Program-made: the position numbers and the translations under genes
Shown here: positions 43,914-54,933 of the stretch, piece after piece
Layout of the letters: every line of letters begins with the position of its first letter
How positions within the stretch are numbered: position 1 is the stretch's first letter
Origin: Coenobita brevimanus
Taxonomy: Eukaryota; Arthropoda; Malacostraca; Decapoda; Coenobitidae
DNA: 64,000 nt
NCBI GenBank assembly: GCA_032717465.1
Contig: CM064653.1
Span: 34,839,603 to 34,903,602 of the forward strand
Direction of reading: 5' to 3'
The notes under the pieces: model-generated
Databases searched by the model: none
Seen by the model: only the letters and a program-made list of their open reading frames with translations
What the model was told of the DNA's origin: nothing

Positions 43914-44336
43914 GGTGACGAGCGTGCGCTCATGACAGTGGGTAAGCGGGAAATGAGGAGGAGGTAGTGTCACCCTGGTGGAAGTGTGCGGCAAAACACA
44001 GTTGGTCGGTGTCGCACGCCAAGTTCAAAATATGGTTGAAAAGATGTCTTTATTTATTTATTTTTTTTATTTTTATTTTTTGATGGCCGGGGCCCAAAAT
44101 GTCTGGACATTGGGGTGTCCGGGTATTGGGCGTTTGGATATTACAGGGATTACTGTATACTTTATCCCATGTTGACCCTAATGAGATCCCAGGACTACAA
44201 ATCACTCCATGGAGAAACACTGTTGTTGAGTATGCTCTTCAGTGAGGCAGTAAAGGAAAGTGTGAAGCTATGCTGGAATGGTATATGGGGATCAGATGTA
44301 GCCGCATAGAAGTAGTGCTTATGATTACTAACATGT

Positions 44337-44615
44337 TTAACCCATGGCGTCTGGCATATGTTTCCGCCGACCCTTCTCCTAGCCAGGCATTTCAGAGAAA
44401 ATAACTTTTTTTTAAACCTTAATGTCTCAACAGATACTTAACCAAAAGTAAACAACTAAGTGTCATAATACTTACCAATCTTTTGACTTCAAGCTGATTG
44501 CCTCAGATTGTCCGTGAAGTGCGTGTAGTCAGAGAGAGTGAGTGGGGAATTGGGGCAACTCCCCCCCCCCCCTGTGTCCACCTGTGTGGCTGAGGTGCAG
44601 TGGCACAACTAAGGC
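44337..44615 (+). mobile_element. TTAA-type terminus, short fragment
   Basis: TTAA at 44337-44340 followed by CCCATGGCGTCTGG, the same start as at 16065. No partner end was seen before the next TTAA element at 44616. A C tract lies at 44560-44571. Confidence 0.4.
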
Positions 44616-45857
44616 TTAACCCCTTCGCCATGATGACACTTATACATCGTCATAACCCTCCAGTGCACGCACATTACGATGCCTCTGTGTTGTCATATAT
44701 CAGTGCCACCAAAGAAGACAGCAGAGGGTTTAGTTTATTGTGCTAGGGCTTTACATATTGGCTTGTATATGTTACTGAGGATAAAATAAGCTCTACCTAG
44801 TTTTTTTTTCAGCCAATCCCATTATATATGGGAGGGCACGTGATTGATGGTGTGTTGGACAGTAACTCTGCATCCTCCCAGGATCAGTCTTGGCTGTGTG
44901 TCTTAGGAGAGTGTACTGTTGCTCCCTCCGCAGTGAATTATGGCTGAATCACAGTATATTCTTGAGGAATCTCGTGATTCCTCGAGTGATGAGGATTATC
45001 AGCTGTCGGCTCAAGACTCAGATATCGATGACTCGTTGAGTGAATAACTTAAGGGTGATGAATTTGATGATATTCATGAAAAAGAAGTCGAAGGTGGCTG
45101 GCGATTGATAAGCGACATATTTGCTGACACACGTCCCAACCACATGCCTGAATTTATGACTGAGCTTTTTGGGCTGAACCCAGTGATAAGTGATTCTGAA
45201 CTGTGTTGCCTTTGGACTCTTTCAAGCTGTTTTTGGATGCAGATGCAGTGAAGCAAATATGTGAGTGGATGAATCAGAAAGCAAATATATTTTTCAGTGA
45301 ACACCCACAGAAAAAGGGTAAAGTAAATAGCATTCTTTGGCGTCCAGTTTCAGAAAGTGATATGTACATTTTTATCAGCCTTTTGTTTCCATGGGAATAA
45401 CGAAATTGTCCCATATTTACATGTACTGGAGCGGGAGTATTTAGTACACTATCGTTCGTGGTACAGCCAGGATACACCACAGCCTGGGCCAAGCAGGGGC
45501 GAGAAGGCCAAGAAATAGTAGGCCTAGATTTGAGTTCAGAGGAAACATTTCTAATAGGTAAGTACATTGAATTAATTTGTATAGATATAATCTTTCACTG
45601 CAGTGTAATTTGTATGATAAACTTACTCAAAAATATTTTTTGATTTATATTTATTACAAGCACAACCAGTGGCAGATTCAGTCTTACACACATAGACATA
45701 TACTCACATACACACATATACACTAACATACAAAACACCATAGCTATTTTTGCAAGATAGTAGATTTTCGCTGGAAAAGTAGTGTGGGGAACGAGAGGGG
45801 GGGAGCCTCGTACACAGTAATACATGAGATTAGTCACCCTCATGGTGAAGGGGTTAA
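44616..45857 (+). mobile_element. piggyBac-type element with TTAA target duplication
   Basis: TTAA at 44616-44619 and 45854-45857. The ends are CCCCTTCGCCATGATG and, inverted, CCCCTTCACCATGAGG. Subterminal imperfect hairpin ATGAC...GTCAT at 44633-44653. Internal length is 1234 bp, with a truncated transposase on the + strand. Confidence 0.8.
44942..45505 (+). pseudogene. piggyBac transposase, N-terminal part only
   Basis: ATG at 44942 opens MAESQYILEESRDSSSDEDY with an acidic stretch (AQDSDIDDSLSE) and a stop. It continues KEVEGGWRLISDIFADTRPN then HMPEFMTELFGLN, and after a frame change PLDSFKLFLDADAVKQICEW (45209 on) and KVNSILWRPVSESDMYIFIS. The acidic N-terminus followed by the F-x-x-F and W-x-P-V-x-x-x-x-M-Y segments is the standard start of piggyBac transposases. 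The catalytic domain is absent; later codons are unrecognisable. Confidence 0.75.
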
Positions 45858-46074
45858 ACTATCCCTCTATAATTGTATCACTTCCAGAAGACCGCAATCA
45901 ACCACAAACACCGTTTCCGTGTAGGTTTTTCAGAAGTGTGGCATGATTACAGTTACTATAGCAATGACCTTGAGGCAGGCTGACTTAGCCCACCTGCAGC
46001 CCCATACGCCTTCTCACCTCACCACTGCGCCGCCATGCCTCCACCAGCCCCTTTCACACACACACACAGATTTA

Positions 46075-46760
46075 GGAAGCTCAACCCAACACATATCAGA
46101 AAGGGAGAAGGACCTAGGAGTGATTATCAATAACAGACTATTTCTGCCTGACCACATCAGTAAGAAAGTATGTAACATGGATATACTGCTTGCTAATATG
46201 AGAATAGCATTCACATATGTAAATGAAGACATGCTGAGAAAAATAATAACATCATTCATCAGACCAACCCTGGAGTATGCATCAGTTGTCCGGAATCCTT
46301 ATCTCAAAAAACACATAGATAAGATTGAAAAAGCACAAAGGGCAGCCACAAGATGGGTACCAAGCTTAAGGGATCTAAGCCACAAAGAAAGACTAGTAAA
46401 ATTGAATCTTCCAATACAACAGGAGAGAAGGAAAAGAGGAGACATGATTATGCTATATAACTGCATCTCAGGGAAAGAGAAAATAGACATAAATGAATAT
46501 ATAACCTGTGGGGAAGCATCAGCAGAGGACACTGCAAAATGCAACATAAAAAGAGAGGCGATAAAGACGTAAGGAAATCCAGTTTCCCAGATAGGGCAGT
46601 TGATCAGTGGAGTGCACTGCCGAATGAAATAGTGTGTGCGAAAACTTTTCATAATTTAAGGCTGTGTATGATAAAAGTGGTTTAATACACAGGACAGTAC
46701 AAGCTGGACTCATTCAGTAAAGTTACAATTAGGCAAAATTAGGTAAGAACAGTTAGGTAA
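46075..46760 (+). pseudogene. CR1/L2-like LINE, 3' fragment
   Basis: Reads EREKDLGVIINNRLFLPDHI, then MRIAFTYVNEDMLRKIITSF, LEYASVVRNPYLKKHIDKIE, RAATRWVPSLRDLSHKERL and IQQERRKRGDMIMLYNCI. The order LGV / LEYASVVW / RAAT / ERL / ERRKRGD is the C-terminal domain of this LINE group; the RT core is missing. The end has TTAGGTAAGAACA repeated, a tail like those of the copies at 60-61 kb. Confidence 0.75.
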
Positions 46761-47064
46761 GAACACACAGACACACATGGAGATGTATGTTTGGCTTGCA
46801 CTGTCACTCGATTCTACCACCGCCGTACCACCAGAAGTCTGAGTATTACTACAGCTACTACAATAATATTACTGTCACTATTTTTTTTTTTAATCACCTC
46901 CTTCCATTGGGGAATTGTATTGTGAAGATGAACCTTCCTAATACATTTCATCATTTGGAGTCTTGAAGGGTAACATACAATCCGTTGGCCCCATGGACGC
47001 CAGCGGCTGTGGTTACCAACCATCTACTACTTTTTTTATTACTTTATTTTAATAATCATTAAAT

Positions 47065-49577
47065 AGATGGGAATGGTAGTGCTTTGGTGGACATCTGTGC
47101 TGGTAAGGGGTTGGCAATAGCCAACACCTACTTTCGACATAAGATGATCCACCGGTATACATGGAGAGTAATGAGGAGGATGGATGGTGAACTTGTTGAA
47201 CGAAAGGCAATGATAGACTACGTGTGTGTGGATGAGCGAATGAGAAGACAAGTGTTGGATGCAAGAGTGTGGAGAGGGTGGGGGAATGGAGTCTCGGACC
47301 ATCACTTAGTGATGGCCAAGGTAGAGCTGCAAAGAAAGTGGTTGAGGAGGCGAAGGGGAAGACAGGAGGAAGCAGCTCCTGTGAGAAGAGTGGAGAAATT
47401 GCAAGATAGCGAGAAGAGGACAGAGTATAAGAGCATAGTGGAAGAAAGATTGGGAAGGTATGAGCTAGAGCAGATGGAAGGGGTGGAAGACGTATGTAAG
47501 ATATTCACGGAAGAGATAAGCGCAACGTGTGAGGCAGTTTGTGGAGTGAGGAGGAGATGCAAGGGTGTGCAAGGGACAGCATGGTGGAATGATGAGGTGA
47601 AACGAGCTGTGGAACAAAAGAAGAAGGCATATGGTGAATGGTTGGCGAGTAGAGGTAGGGGAGAAGATGAGAGAGAGAAGAGAGAGGTATATGTGAGCAG
47701 GAGAAGGGAGGTTAAGAGACTGGTGAAGGAGAGTAAGAAGAAAGTGGATGAAGAGTTTGGGAGGAATCTGAGTGTGAAATGGAGGGAGAGTAAGAAATTG
47801 TTTTGGAAGGAGGTAAAGAAAGTAAGGCAGTGTGAAAGGGGAAATAGTAGGGGAGTGAAAGATAGGAATAATAGATTGTTGGTGGAGAAAAGAGAGAAAT
47901 TGAGGAGATGGAAGGAGCACTTTGAGGATTTGTTGAATGTAGAGAGTGAGAGCAGTGTGAGTATAAGTGGTTGGGGAATGGCTGGGAGAAGAAGAGATGA
48001 GAGGAGGGAGGAAGAGATCAGTAGGTTGGAAGTAGTGGAAGCGATGAAGAAGATTAAGCTGGGAAAGGCCCCAGGAATTGATGGAGTGTGTGGTGAAATG
48101 CTTAGGTATGGGGGTGAGATTGTTGTGGAGTGGATATGGAAGTTGTGTAGATTGGCTTGGGAAGAGGGAAGGGTTCCAGAGGACTGGAAATCAGGTATAA
48201 TTGTTCCTCTGTACAAAGGAAAAGGGGAGAGAGAAGTATGTGGTAACCATAGGGGTATTTGCCTTCTTAGTGTGACTAGTAAAATATATGGTAGAATACT
48301 CATTGATAGGGTTAGGCATATGACAGAGGAGCTAGTTGGAGAAGAACAAGGGGGATTTAGGAAGGGAAAAGGGTGTGTAGATCAGATATTTGTTCTAAGA
48401 TGTTTAGTGGAGAAGTATCTAGAGAAGGGAAGGAAAGTGTACGCTGCCTTCATGGACTTGGAGAAAGCTTATGACAGAATAGATAGGAAAGGTATGTGGA
48501 AGGTATTAAGAATATATGGAGTGGAGGGGAAATTGTTGAGTGCTGTGAAGAGTATGTACGAGGGAGCTAGGGCTACGGTGCGAGTGGATGGTGAGCTGAG
48601 TGAGTTCTTTGATCTCAATGTGGGACTGAAACAGGGGTGCGTAATGTCTCCATGGCTGTTTAATATATATATGGATGGGGTCGTAAAGGAGGTACAAGGT
48701 AGGGCAGTGGATGTGGGGGTGGCCTTAATGAATGAGGGTGAGTTTTGGAAGCTTCCGGTGTTGCTGTTTGCTGATGATACAGTATTGTTGAGTGAAGATG
48801 AATGGGAGTTGCAAGGTTTGGTGAATGAATTTGGGACAGTGTGTAGGAGGAGGAAGCTGAAAGTTAATGTAAACAAAAGTAAAGTTATGGTGTTTGAGAG
48901 GAATGAAGTCACAGAGTGTGCAGTGAGGTTGGATGGTGAGGATATGGAGAATGTGAGTGCATTCAAGTACTTGGGTAGTGTGATGAGTAAGGATGGAACT
49001 TTGGGGGATGAAGTACGTGAAAGGGTACAGCAGGGAAGGAAGGTTGTTGGCACACTGAAAGCAGTGATGAGAAATAGGGAGGTGAGTATGGAAGTTAAGA
49101 AGTCACTGCATGATGGTATTGTGATCCCTACCCTGACGTATGGAAGCGAGGCGTGGACCTTGCAAGAGGGGAACAAGTCAAGAGTGAGAGCAGTGGAAAT
49201 GAGTTACTTGAGAGGAGCATGTGGAGTGACATGGAGGGACAGGTTGACGAATGAAGAAGTGAAGGAACGTTGTGGGGTAGATGTGGATGTGGTTGAAAAG
49301 ATTAGGAGAAATACACTGAGGTGGTTTGGACATGTGGAGAGGATGGAGAATGAAAGACTGACTAAGAGGGTGTATGTAGGTGAGGTGGAGGGAGGGAGAG
49401 GGAGGGGTAGACCGAGGATGAGGTGGAGGGATGGAGTTGAGAGGTATATGAGGGAGGGGGGGGTGAGTTGGGGGGAGGGGAGTCAAATGGTGGGTGACAG
49501 AGTGACTTGGAGGCGTTTTGTCTGCGGCCACCCTTTGCGGGATTAGGGCGTCGGGCTATAGATAGATAGATAGATAG
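47065..49577 (+). mobile_element. RTE-like LINE insertion with a 7-bp target duplication
   Basis: The insertion holds the open frame above and ends in a (TAGA)n tail. ATTAAAT flanks it at 47058-47064 and 49578-49584. The copy at 32410-33515 matches its last 1.1 kb with three base differences. Confidence 0.9.
47066..49546 (+). pseudogene. RTE-like LINE polyprotein, 5'-truncated but fully open
   Basis: The frame is open from the truncated 5' edge (DGNGSALVDICAG) to the stop at 49546, about 826 codons. There is no genuine start codon. In order: endonuclease C-terminus (IDYVCVDERM, catalytic SDHH at about 47294), linker, RT (GKAPGIDGVCGEML, EEQGGFRKGKGCVDQIF, FMDLEKAYDRID, KQGCVMSPWLF, active-site FADD at 48767-48778), KYLGSVMSKDG, and C-terminal LRWFGHVERM plus a GRGRGRPRMRW basic segment. 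The sense strand is strongly purine-rich. The youngest long copy in the window; the missing endonuclease N-terminus means it cannot be autonomous. Confidence 0.9.
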
Positions 49578-50316
49578 ATTAAATTACAGTGTTAATAAAG
49601 ACATTAATCTATTGGAGTCGCTGGTCTGTGCGACTCACGACCATGGTAGTTTCATAATCCATGCCTGTCAGAGAGACAGGCCTGAGGGCTGATGATCTTG
49701 TGCCCCAGAGACATAGGAGTGCAGACCTTACAAGGGAGAATGACAGTCAACATCTCATCCAGGCCATAACCGGACTCTGCGGTTGATGTTTCTTCTCAGA
49801 AAGAACCACTGTCAGCCTCGAGTAGAATCTCACCACTTCTGGATGCACCCCACCTGATGTTGTGAACACAAGGGGAGTGAATTGACTGTGGTCCATATGT
49901 TGGATCCTTTCTTGATAGTTTTAGTTTTTTTCTCATTCATTCCTTTTGTGTGTAGCTTCAAGAGACAGTTTGTGATGACATTCTGCCATAGGATCAAATA
50001 TCCTAACGTCGAAGAACGTCCTCTGTCCACGTGTCCAGAAACCTCGAGCACTGACATCCACTCATGCATCATTTGATGTGTTTGCTGTTTTTGGGTGAAG
50101 TGCCCGCCGTCTAGGGGTAGCAGAGCTGGCTTATTGGTGACATCATGGCATATTTCCTGCAGCATTTTGGCAGTGAGGTCATGTGCTTCATCGTGTCGGA
50201 TACAAACAAAGCCTCCCTTCTTGCAAACCAATGCATGGTTTGCATCAAAAGGAGTGCCACAGGCACAGTGTTGAGGTAGGTTCTCTCTTGACCACCCACA
50301 TATCAAGGCTATGGCA

Positions 50317-51349
50317 TTAACCCTTTAACCGCGGGTGTCATTCCAGAATGACATTGCAAAAACTGGACCAAACCGCGGGTGTCATTCTCGAATGTTTGTG
50401 AATATTTTGAATACCCCGCGTTTTTTCCGTGCGCCAGTTGTTTCAAGGGAGAGTAGCTATTAAATTCTTTCACTCCAGCCGACCCCCACCTCCCTCCTCC
50501 CCCCCCTGGGGCCCCACCTCCCACCCCCTGGGCCCCCCACCCCACCCCGGACCAAACACGCATCAGTATCTGTCCAGCTGTGTGAGTGAAACACTGCTGA
50601 TGTGGCAGTGAAGTGCAGGCAATTACAGTGCCTTTTACCTGCCTCAGTGAACACAGAGTGGGTGTTTATCGTATGTGCAGTGTTCATATATGTTTATAGT
50701 ATTATTATCAGAATGAGGTTGGCATTTGGTAATGGTGTGTGAGCGAAAAATAGTGATTATAACACCACTGATATGGCAGTGAAGTGCGGGCAATTACAGT
50801 GCCTTTTACCTGCCTCAGTGAACACAGAGTGGGTGTTTATCGTATGTGCAGTGTTCATGTATGTTTATAGTATTATTATCAGAATGAGGTTGGCATTTGG
50901 TAATGGTGTGTGAGCGAAAAATAGTGATTACAACACCGCTGATATGGCAGTGAAGTGCGGGCAATTACAGTGCCTTTTACCTGCCTCAGTGAACACAGAG
51001 TGGGTGTTTATCGTATGTGCAGTGTTCATATATGTTTATAGTATTATTATCAGAATGAGGTTGGCATTTGGTAATGGTGTATGAGCGAAGGTAATGGTGT
51101 GTGAGCGAAAAATAGTGATTTTAGATCACTCACTTCTAATGGCACTGCCCATCCAGTGATAGTCAACGAAATCATGAAACCTAAATCATTGCAAAGCCGA
51201 AGGTTAGTACTTTCTAATGGTACCTTATTTTTCGCTCTAGATTTATTCTGTGCAGAGTTATAAAGGTTTAAAGTTTGTTTACATTTTGGTCGAAACCCCC
51301 GCGGGAGAGGCCAGTCGGGGCAAAACAGTGCCCGCGGTTAAAGGGTTAA
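50317..51349 (+). mobile_element. TTAA hairpin element (family F), 1025 bp
   Basis: TTAA at 50317-50320 and 51346-51349. The ends are CCCTTTAACCGCGGG and its inverse CCCGCGGTTAAAGGG. Palindromes GTCATTCCAGAATGAC (50337) and GTCATTCTCGAATG (50381) are 44 bp apart. Removing the element and one TTAA restores the LINE reading frame (NQELIN then AIALICGWSREN), which confirms the boundaries. It holds three 171-bp tandem units and no gene. Confidence 0.85.
50590..51118 (+). repeat. 171-bp tandem repeat, three units
   Basis: AAGTGC after GGCAGTG is at 50611, 50782 and 50953, a strict 171-bp period with few differences between units. Each unit runs through CACAGAGTGGGTGTTTATCG, GTATTATTATCAGAATGAGG and GTGTGAGCGAAAAATAGTGA. 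The third ends with a small extra duplication of GGTAATGGTGT. It lies wholly inside the TTAA element. Confidence 0.9.
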
Positions 51350-53247
51350 TAAGTTCTTGATTGTTGAAGTGGAAACCTTTTGCCTTCAGAGGCAGGGTTG
51401 TCAGCCAGTTCGATGCCCCAACCTCCTGTGCAACTTCAACTCTTCTGCATTGGTATGGTGTTAGATGTTCAGTTATGTGCTGCAGCTGGTCCTTTTGCCT
51501 TGCTTCTCGCTCCTTGCTTATGTGTGTCTATGTCTTTCTGCCTTTGGTGGTCAATTTCACTCATTTCAACCTGTGCGCAAATCTTCTGTGACAAGGATTC
51601 GGTGAGCCTAAGTGAATTTCTATTTTTGTTGCTTGCCACGGCTGCTGGATTTATAATGCCGAGGCCCCCCATCCTGGGTAGTAGTGCTAGAAGGTCCCTC
51701 TCTTGTGGTGTGGGGATGTGGCCATTGGTCAAAGATGGAAGGAAAGAATCTCTGATAGCATCCTCCAGTGGTTGTAGCAACAACTTGATGTCTGGTATGG
51801 TCCTCCTCACGGAGGTCCACTTGTGCTTTACACCTTGCGTAAATGCATTGTGTGCTGCATGGGGTTCTATTTTTGTGTGGCTGGATAGTACATGAATTTC
51901 TTCTACCCATGTCTTTACCCTATAACTCACATATTGGTCTTTGAATTCCTTAGTTCCAGTTGCAGCACCGAGATGCCTCTGACCTTCCTTAGTCACTATC
52001 ACATTTGTGTCTCCAAAGGCCTCCTGTGCATCTTGATAGTAAGCTGGTTTCATGATCAAGATGAACTTAATTACATTAGGGCAGTAACCTGTTTCAGGGC
52101 CATGAGATATTATTGTACAAGGTCCCATCATTTCCTCACATCTTCCACCTTGCCAGCACCTATCAGTTTGTCTGTACAGGCTACTTGTTTTACATTGGTG
52201 ATTTCGTGTTTGATCTGTTCTTACAGCACTGTCATAGCCAGGGCATACATGGCCATGGCAGCTGGATCCCCCCGGGTAGTTCCTTCTGTGGATTGGATTA
52301 CACTGACATCATGAGCAGTCTTACCCACAATGTATAGACCTGCTAGTTCTTTGTAGGTGTTTTCCACATACTGGGCAAATGCTGGGCATTTAACCTTGGT
52401 GTTGTATAGCATTGCCTCTTGGTTGATGGAATTAAATACATTTGAGGCATCAACTAATAATACTACCTGACAGTCCTTTTCCTCATATATTTTCTTCATG
52501 GAGTGAACTGCTGCCCCACCTCCTGCCTGCTGGTCTACACACTTTAGGAGGTTGCTGACCGCCTGCTGAACATAATCTTTCACCACCTCCATGATGCATT
52601 TTTCTATAATCCATCTTAAGACTTCACCCACCCAGATGGGCCTACATCCAGGATTCTTATCAAGGGGGATTAGTCTGAAGCCATCAGTGCATCAGTGTTG
52701 TGTCATTGACTTGAAGCCAGCTTCCTTGCCAGTGAGGCAGTGGTGTTACACAGGTCTGATGCTGCCTCCCCAAACTTGCTGTTACTGAGGATTACTTGCC
52801 AAGACTTTGCATCCAGGCCTGACGGTCCTGCCCTTCCGTGTGTATGCATTACCTTCCTCCACACCATATCTCCAGTTATCCTGTCATATATGACTGGATT
52901 GGGTGGACTGTAGTTCCTGTCAAGCTTTGACTGGGCACTTGCTTGTCATGCAGTTGGGTGTTTTTTCATTAATTGTTGCATTGTTTCTTCTGTCAAGTCA
53001 AGTACTCCGTTTGGTGATTCAGCTGACAGGGATCTTGTCGCCATCGAGATCTTCCCCTGTCTCATCCTGCTGCCAAAAATCCTTGCCACATTTTTGGTGT
53101 TCTGGTTTCTTCTGCCTGGGTTGCTTATTCTCATCTACAAGGCCCTTGCTTCCTCAAGTAGGTTGATAGTTTCACCTCTTCCATGTTTCAGCCTGCCTTT
53201 GGATGGCCTTAATATTTTCTGCAATGCCTGCTGATGGGTGGGTTTTG

Positions 53248-54258
53248 TTAACCCCTAATACGCGGCCATTGACAGCCGACCCCCCCGGGTGGCAGCGTTC
53301 GATCGCGGTCTGAGTACTTGTAGGAAAATATTAGCCAAAAATCAGAGATTAACCCTAGAACATTATACTTGGTATGGCAGATAGTACTTACATTCAGCTT
53401 TCTCCAGAGTCAGGTGTTGAGCCTTCATGGACTAGCCAAGGACTTGTGGAGACTTGCAAAGTTGGGTAACAAAATCTTCACTTTCACACCTTCAGCAACC
53501 TGGTTTCCCCTCTACCACAGCCTCATTCTGTCACAGTAAACTTTATACTACAACGAACAGGTAGTTTGGAATCCGTATTTGTACAATAAGCACTGAAAAT
53601 AAGGCTAAAATCAACGAAGCGTATGGCCGACATGCAGCGCGGCGACGGTCTTCCCGTCACTCAACAAACATTTCCATTTTCACGGCTAAAAACACGTATA
53701 CTACATTATTTTCAATCATATTACTTCCCAAAAGATCACCGCAGCGCGCTTTTTATTCTGCCTTACGCCCGTCACTTTATTCTCGTTCCTGTCAGCCACT
53801 TGCAGTGACTTGGAAGGGCTAGAGCTCGCCATAATGTCACTTTGAAAGCCTGCGGTAAACTGACGCTAAACAGGGGCAAACCGTGCGAAAAAAAGCTAGT
53901 GTTACAACTGGAGAAACAAGCGTTTCCTATTAGCATAAACTGCTTGTGAAAGGAGAGCGCAGATTTACAGTTCTGAGCAGTCAGAGCGCTGCCATGTATC
54001 ACAGCCAGGCTGGCCGGGCCGTTGTGGGGGGGGGAGGAGGGCGGAAAAACGCGATACTTGGCAACAACCGAGGTCAGTAGTACAAAGGTAAAGTATGCTA
54101 ATTGTAGCTAAAGGGTGGTGGTACTGATAGACAATACCAGCTGGAACATCCTTGCCCGCGTTTATTCAAAATTAACTCGAATCGCAAACGCGACGCTCCG
54201 CTGTTATGTCCTTTTCGATGAGCGTCGCAAACGCGATGCCCCGCGTTTTAGGGGTTAA
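53248..54258 (-). mobile_element. TTAA hairpin element (family G), 1003 bp
   Basis: TTAA at 53248-53251 and 54255-54258. The ends are CCCCTAATACGCGG and, inverted, CCCCTAAAACGCGG. The hairpin end is the right one: palindromes TCGCAAACGCGA at 54225 and 54182, 43 bp apart. It resembles family A in layout over its whole length on the minus strand. It interrupts the same decayed LINE as the element at 50317; LINE codons continue on both sides. Confidence 0.8.
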
Positions 54259-54933
54259 GGAAGAGATGTGGTATCAGTGCATGGACCTTAAGAGAGAACG
54301 AGGAAATGGGTGAGTTATTGTAACCTGCTATCAGGTGATCACATCAACTGTAGCATTGCAGTTGGGAGGTTCGAAAAGGTTACTTGACGACCATCCAACA
54401 ATTTCATCATATGTTGTGTTCACCCAGGTTACTGCATTTTCTCTGAATTTGCCAATTCAGTCTGTGGGATGACCATGGTGATTTAACCCACCCTGCACTA
54501 ACATATCTCTTGCATTTTGGAGTCTATCCTTATCCTTCACTTCATCGCGGGATCTTTCACCACCACGCACGTCCATGTGATCGTGTATGTTGTCAGTGAC
54601 CACCTCATTAGTTTCTGTCACCATTCTGTCGCCAGCCATGTTGGAAGTGGTCAAGTACCGCTTCTGGTGGGCTGTGATTCCCTAACACATTCATACAGAG
54701 AGGTCCCAGCCTACAGTATGTACATGACGACCCGTTTGTTGCACCTGAGCACCTGATACACTTATGCTGCCTACTGGAGCACTAACAACAGTACTGTGGT
54801 ATTGCCATGGTGTTCATAATGTTTTTATACTGCAGTTTAGTGCTGTATTAGTAATAATAGTTATGGGTACTTTTTGTAGTACCTCTAAATGGAAATGAAA
54901 TTTAATGTTATTAGAACTACTGTCTTACTATTT

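Larger units (their letters stand above)
41145..44155 (-). mobile_element. Tigger element, inverted diverged copy
   Basis: Ends CAGTAATCCCTCCAATATCC (41145) and, on the other side, GGATATTACAGGGATTACTG (44155) are flanked by TA (41143-41144 and 44156-44157). Length is 3011 bp. It holds a broken transposase (41927-43913) and, in its 3' region, a four-unit tandem repeat (41500-41880). It is more diverged than the 19038/23210 pair and closer to the fragment at 13233-15693. Confidence 0.9.
49600..54654 (-). pseudogene. Restriction-endonuclease-type (R2/NeSL-like?) LINE, split twice
   Basis: An inverted, decayed LINE of another class. N-terminal parts: 54654-54457 and, across a TTAA insertion, 53134-52946 (QGKISMATRSLSAESPNGVL, LTEETMQQLMKKHP). 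RT: 52631-52221 (GEVLRWIIEKCIMEVVKDYV, VVLLVDASNVFNSINQ, STEGTTRGDPAAMAMYAL). The FADD position reads CTDK after a stop, so the active site is lost. Thumb: 52131-51469 (GQRHLGAATGTKEF, LLPRMGGLGIINP). C-terminus: 50306-49830, with CACGTPFDANHALVC, a CxCx7Hx3C knuckle like those before the nuclease of R2-group LINEs. The clade is inferred from that knuckle; TTAA elements interrupt it at 50317 and 53248. Confidence 0.7.

Noticed and set aside
45943..46060. N-terminal extension of the 46-kb LINE frame
   Set aside because: The first ~40 codons of that open frame have no LINE resemblance and precede the recognisable element start.
47302..48303. Antisense 333-codon frame, and similar ones at 32410-33117, 48469-49176, 1395-2096 and 57196-58194
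   Set aside because: They mirror RTE-like coding sequence, are Ser/Pro/Leu-rich, and arise from purine skew of the sense strand. No family resemblance of their own.
50590..51118. Centromeric alpha-type satellite (171-bp period)
   Set aside because: Only three units, confined within a TTAA element; the period is a coincidence.
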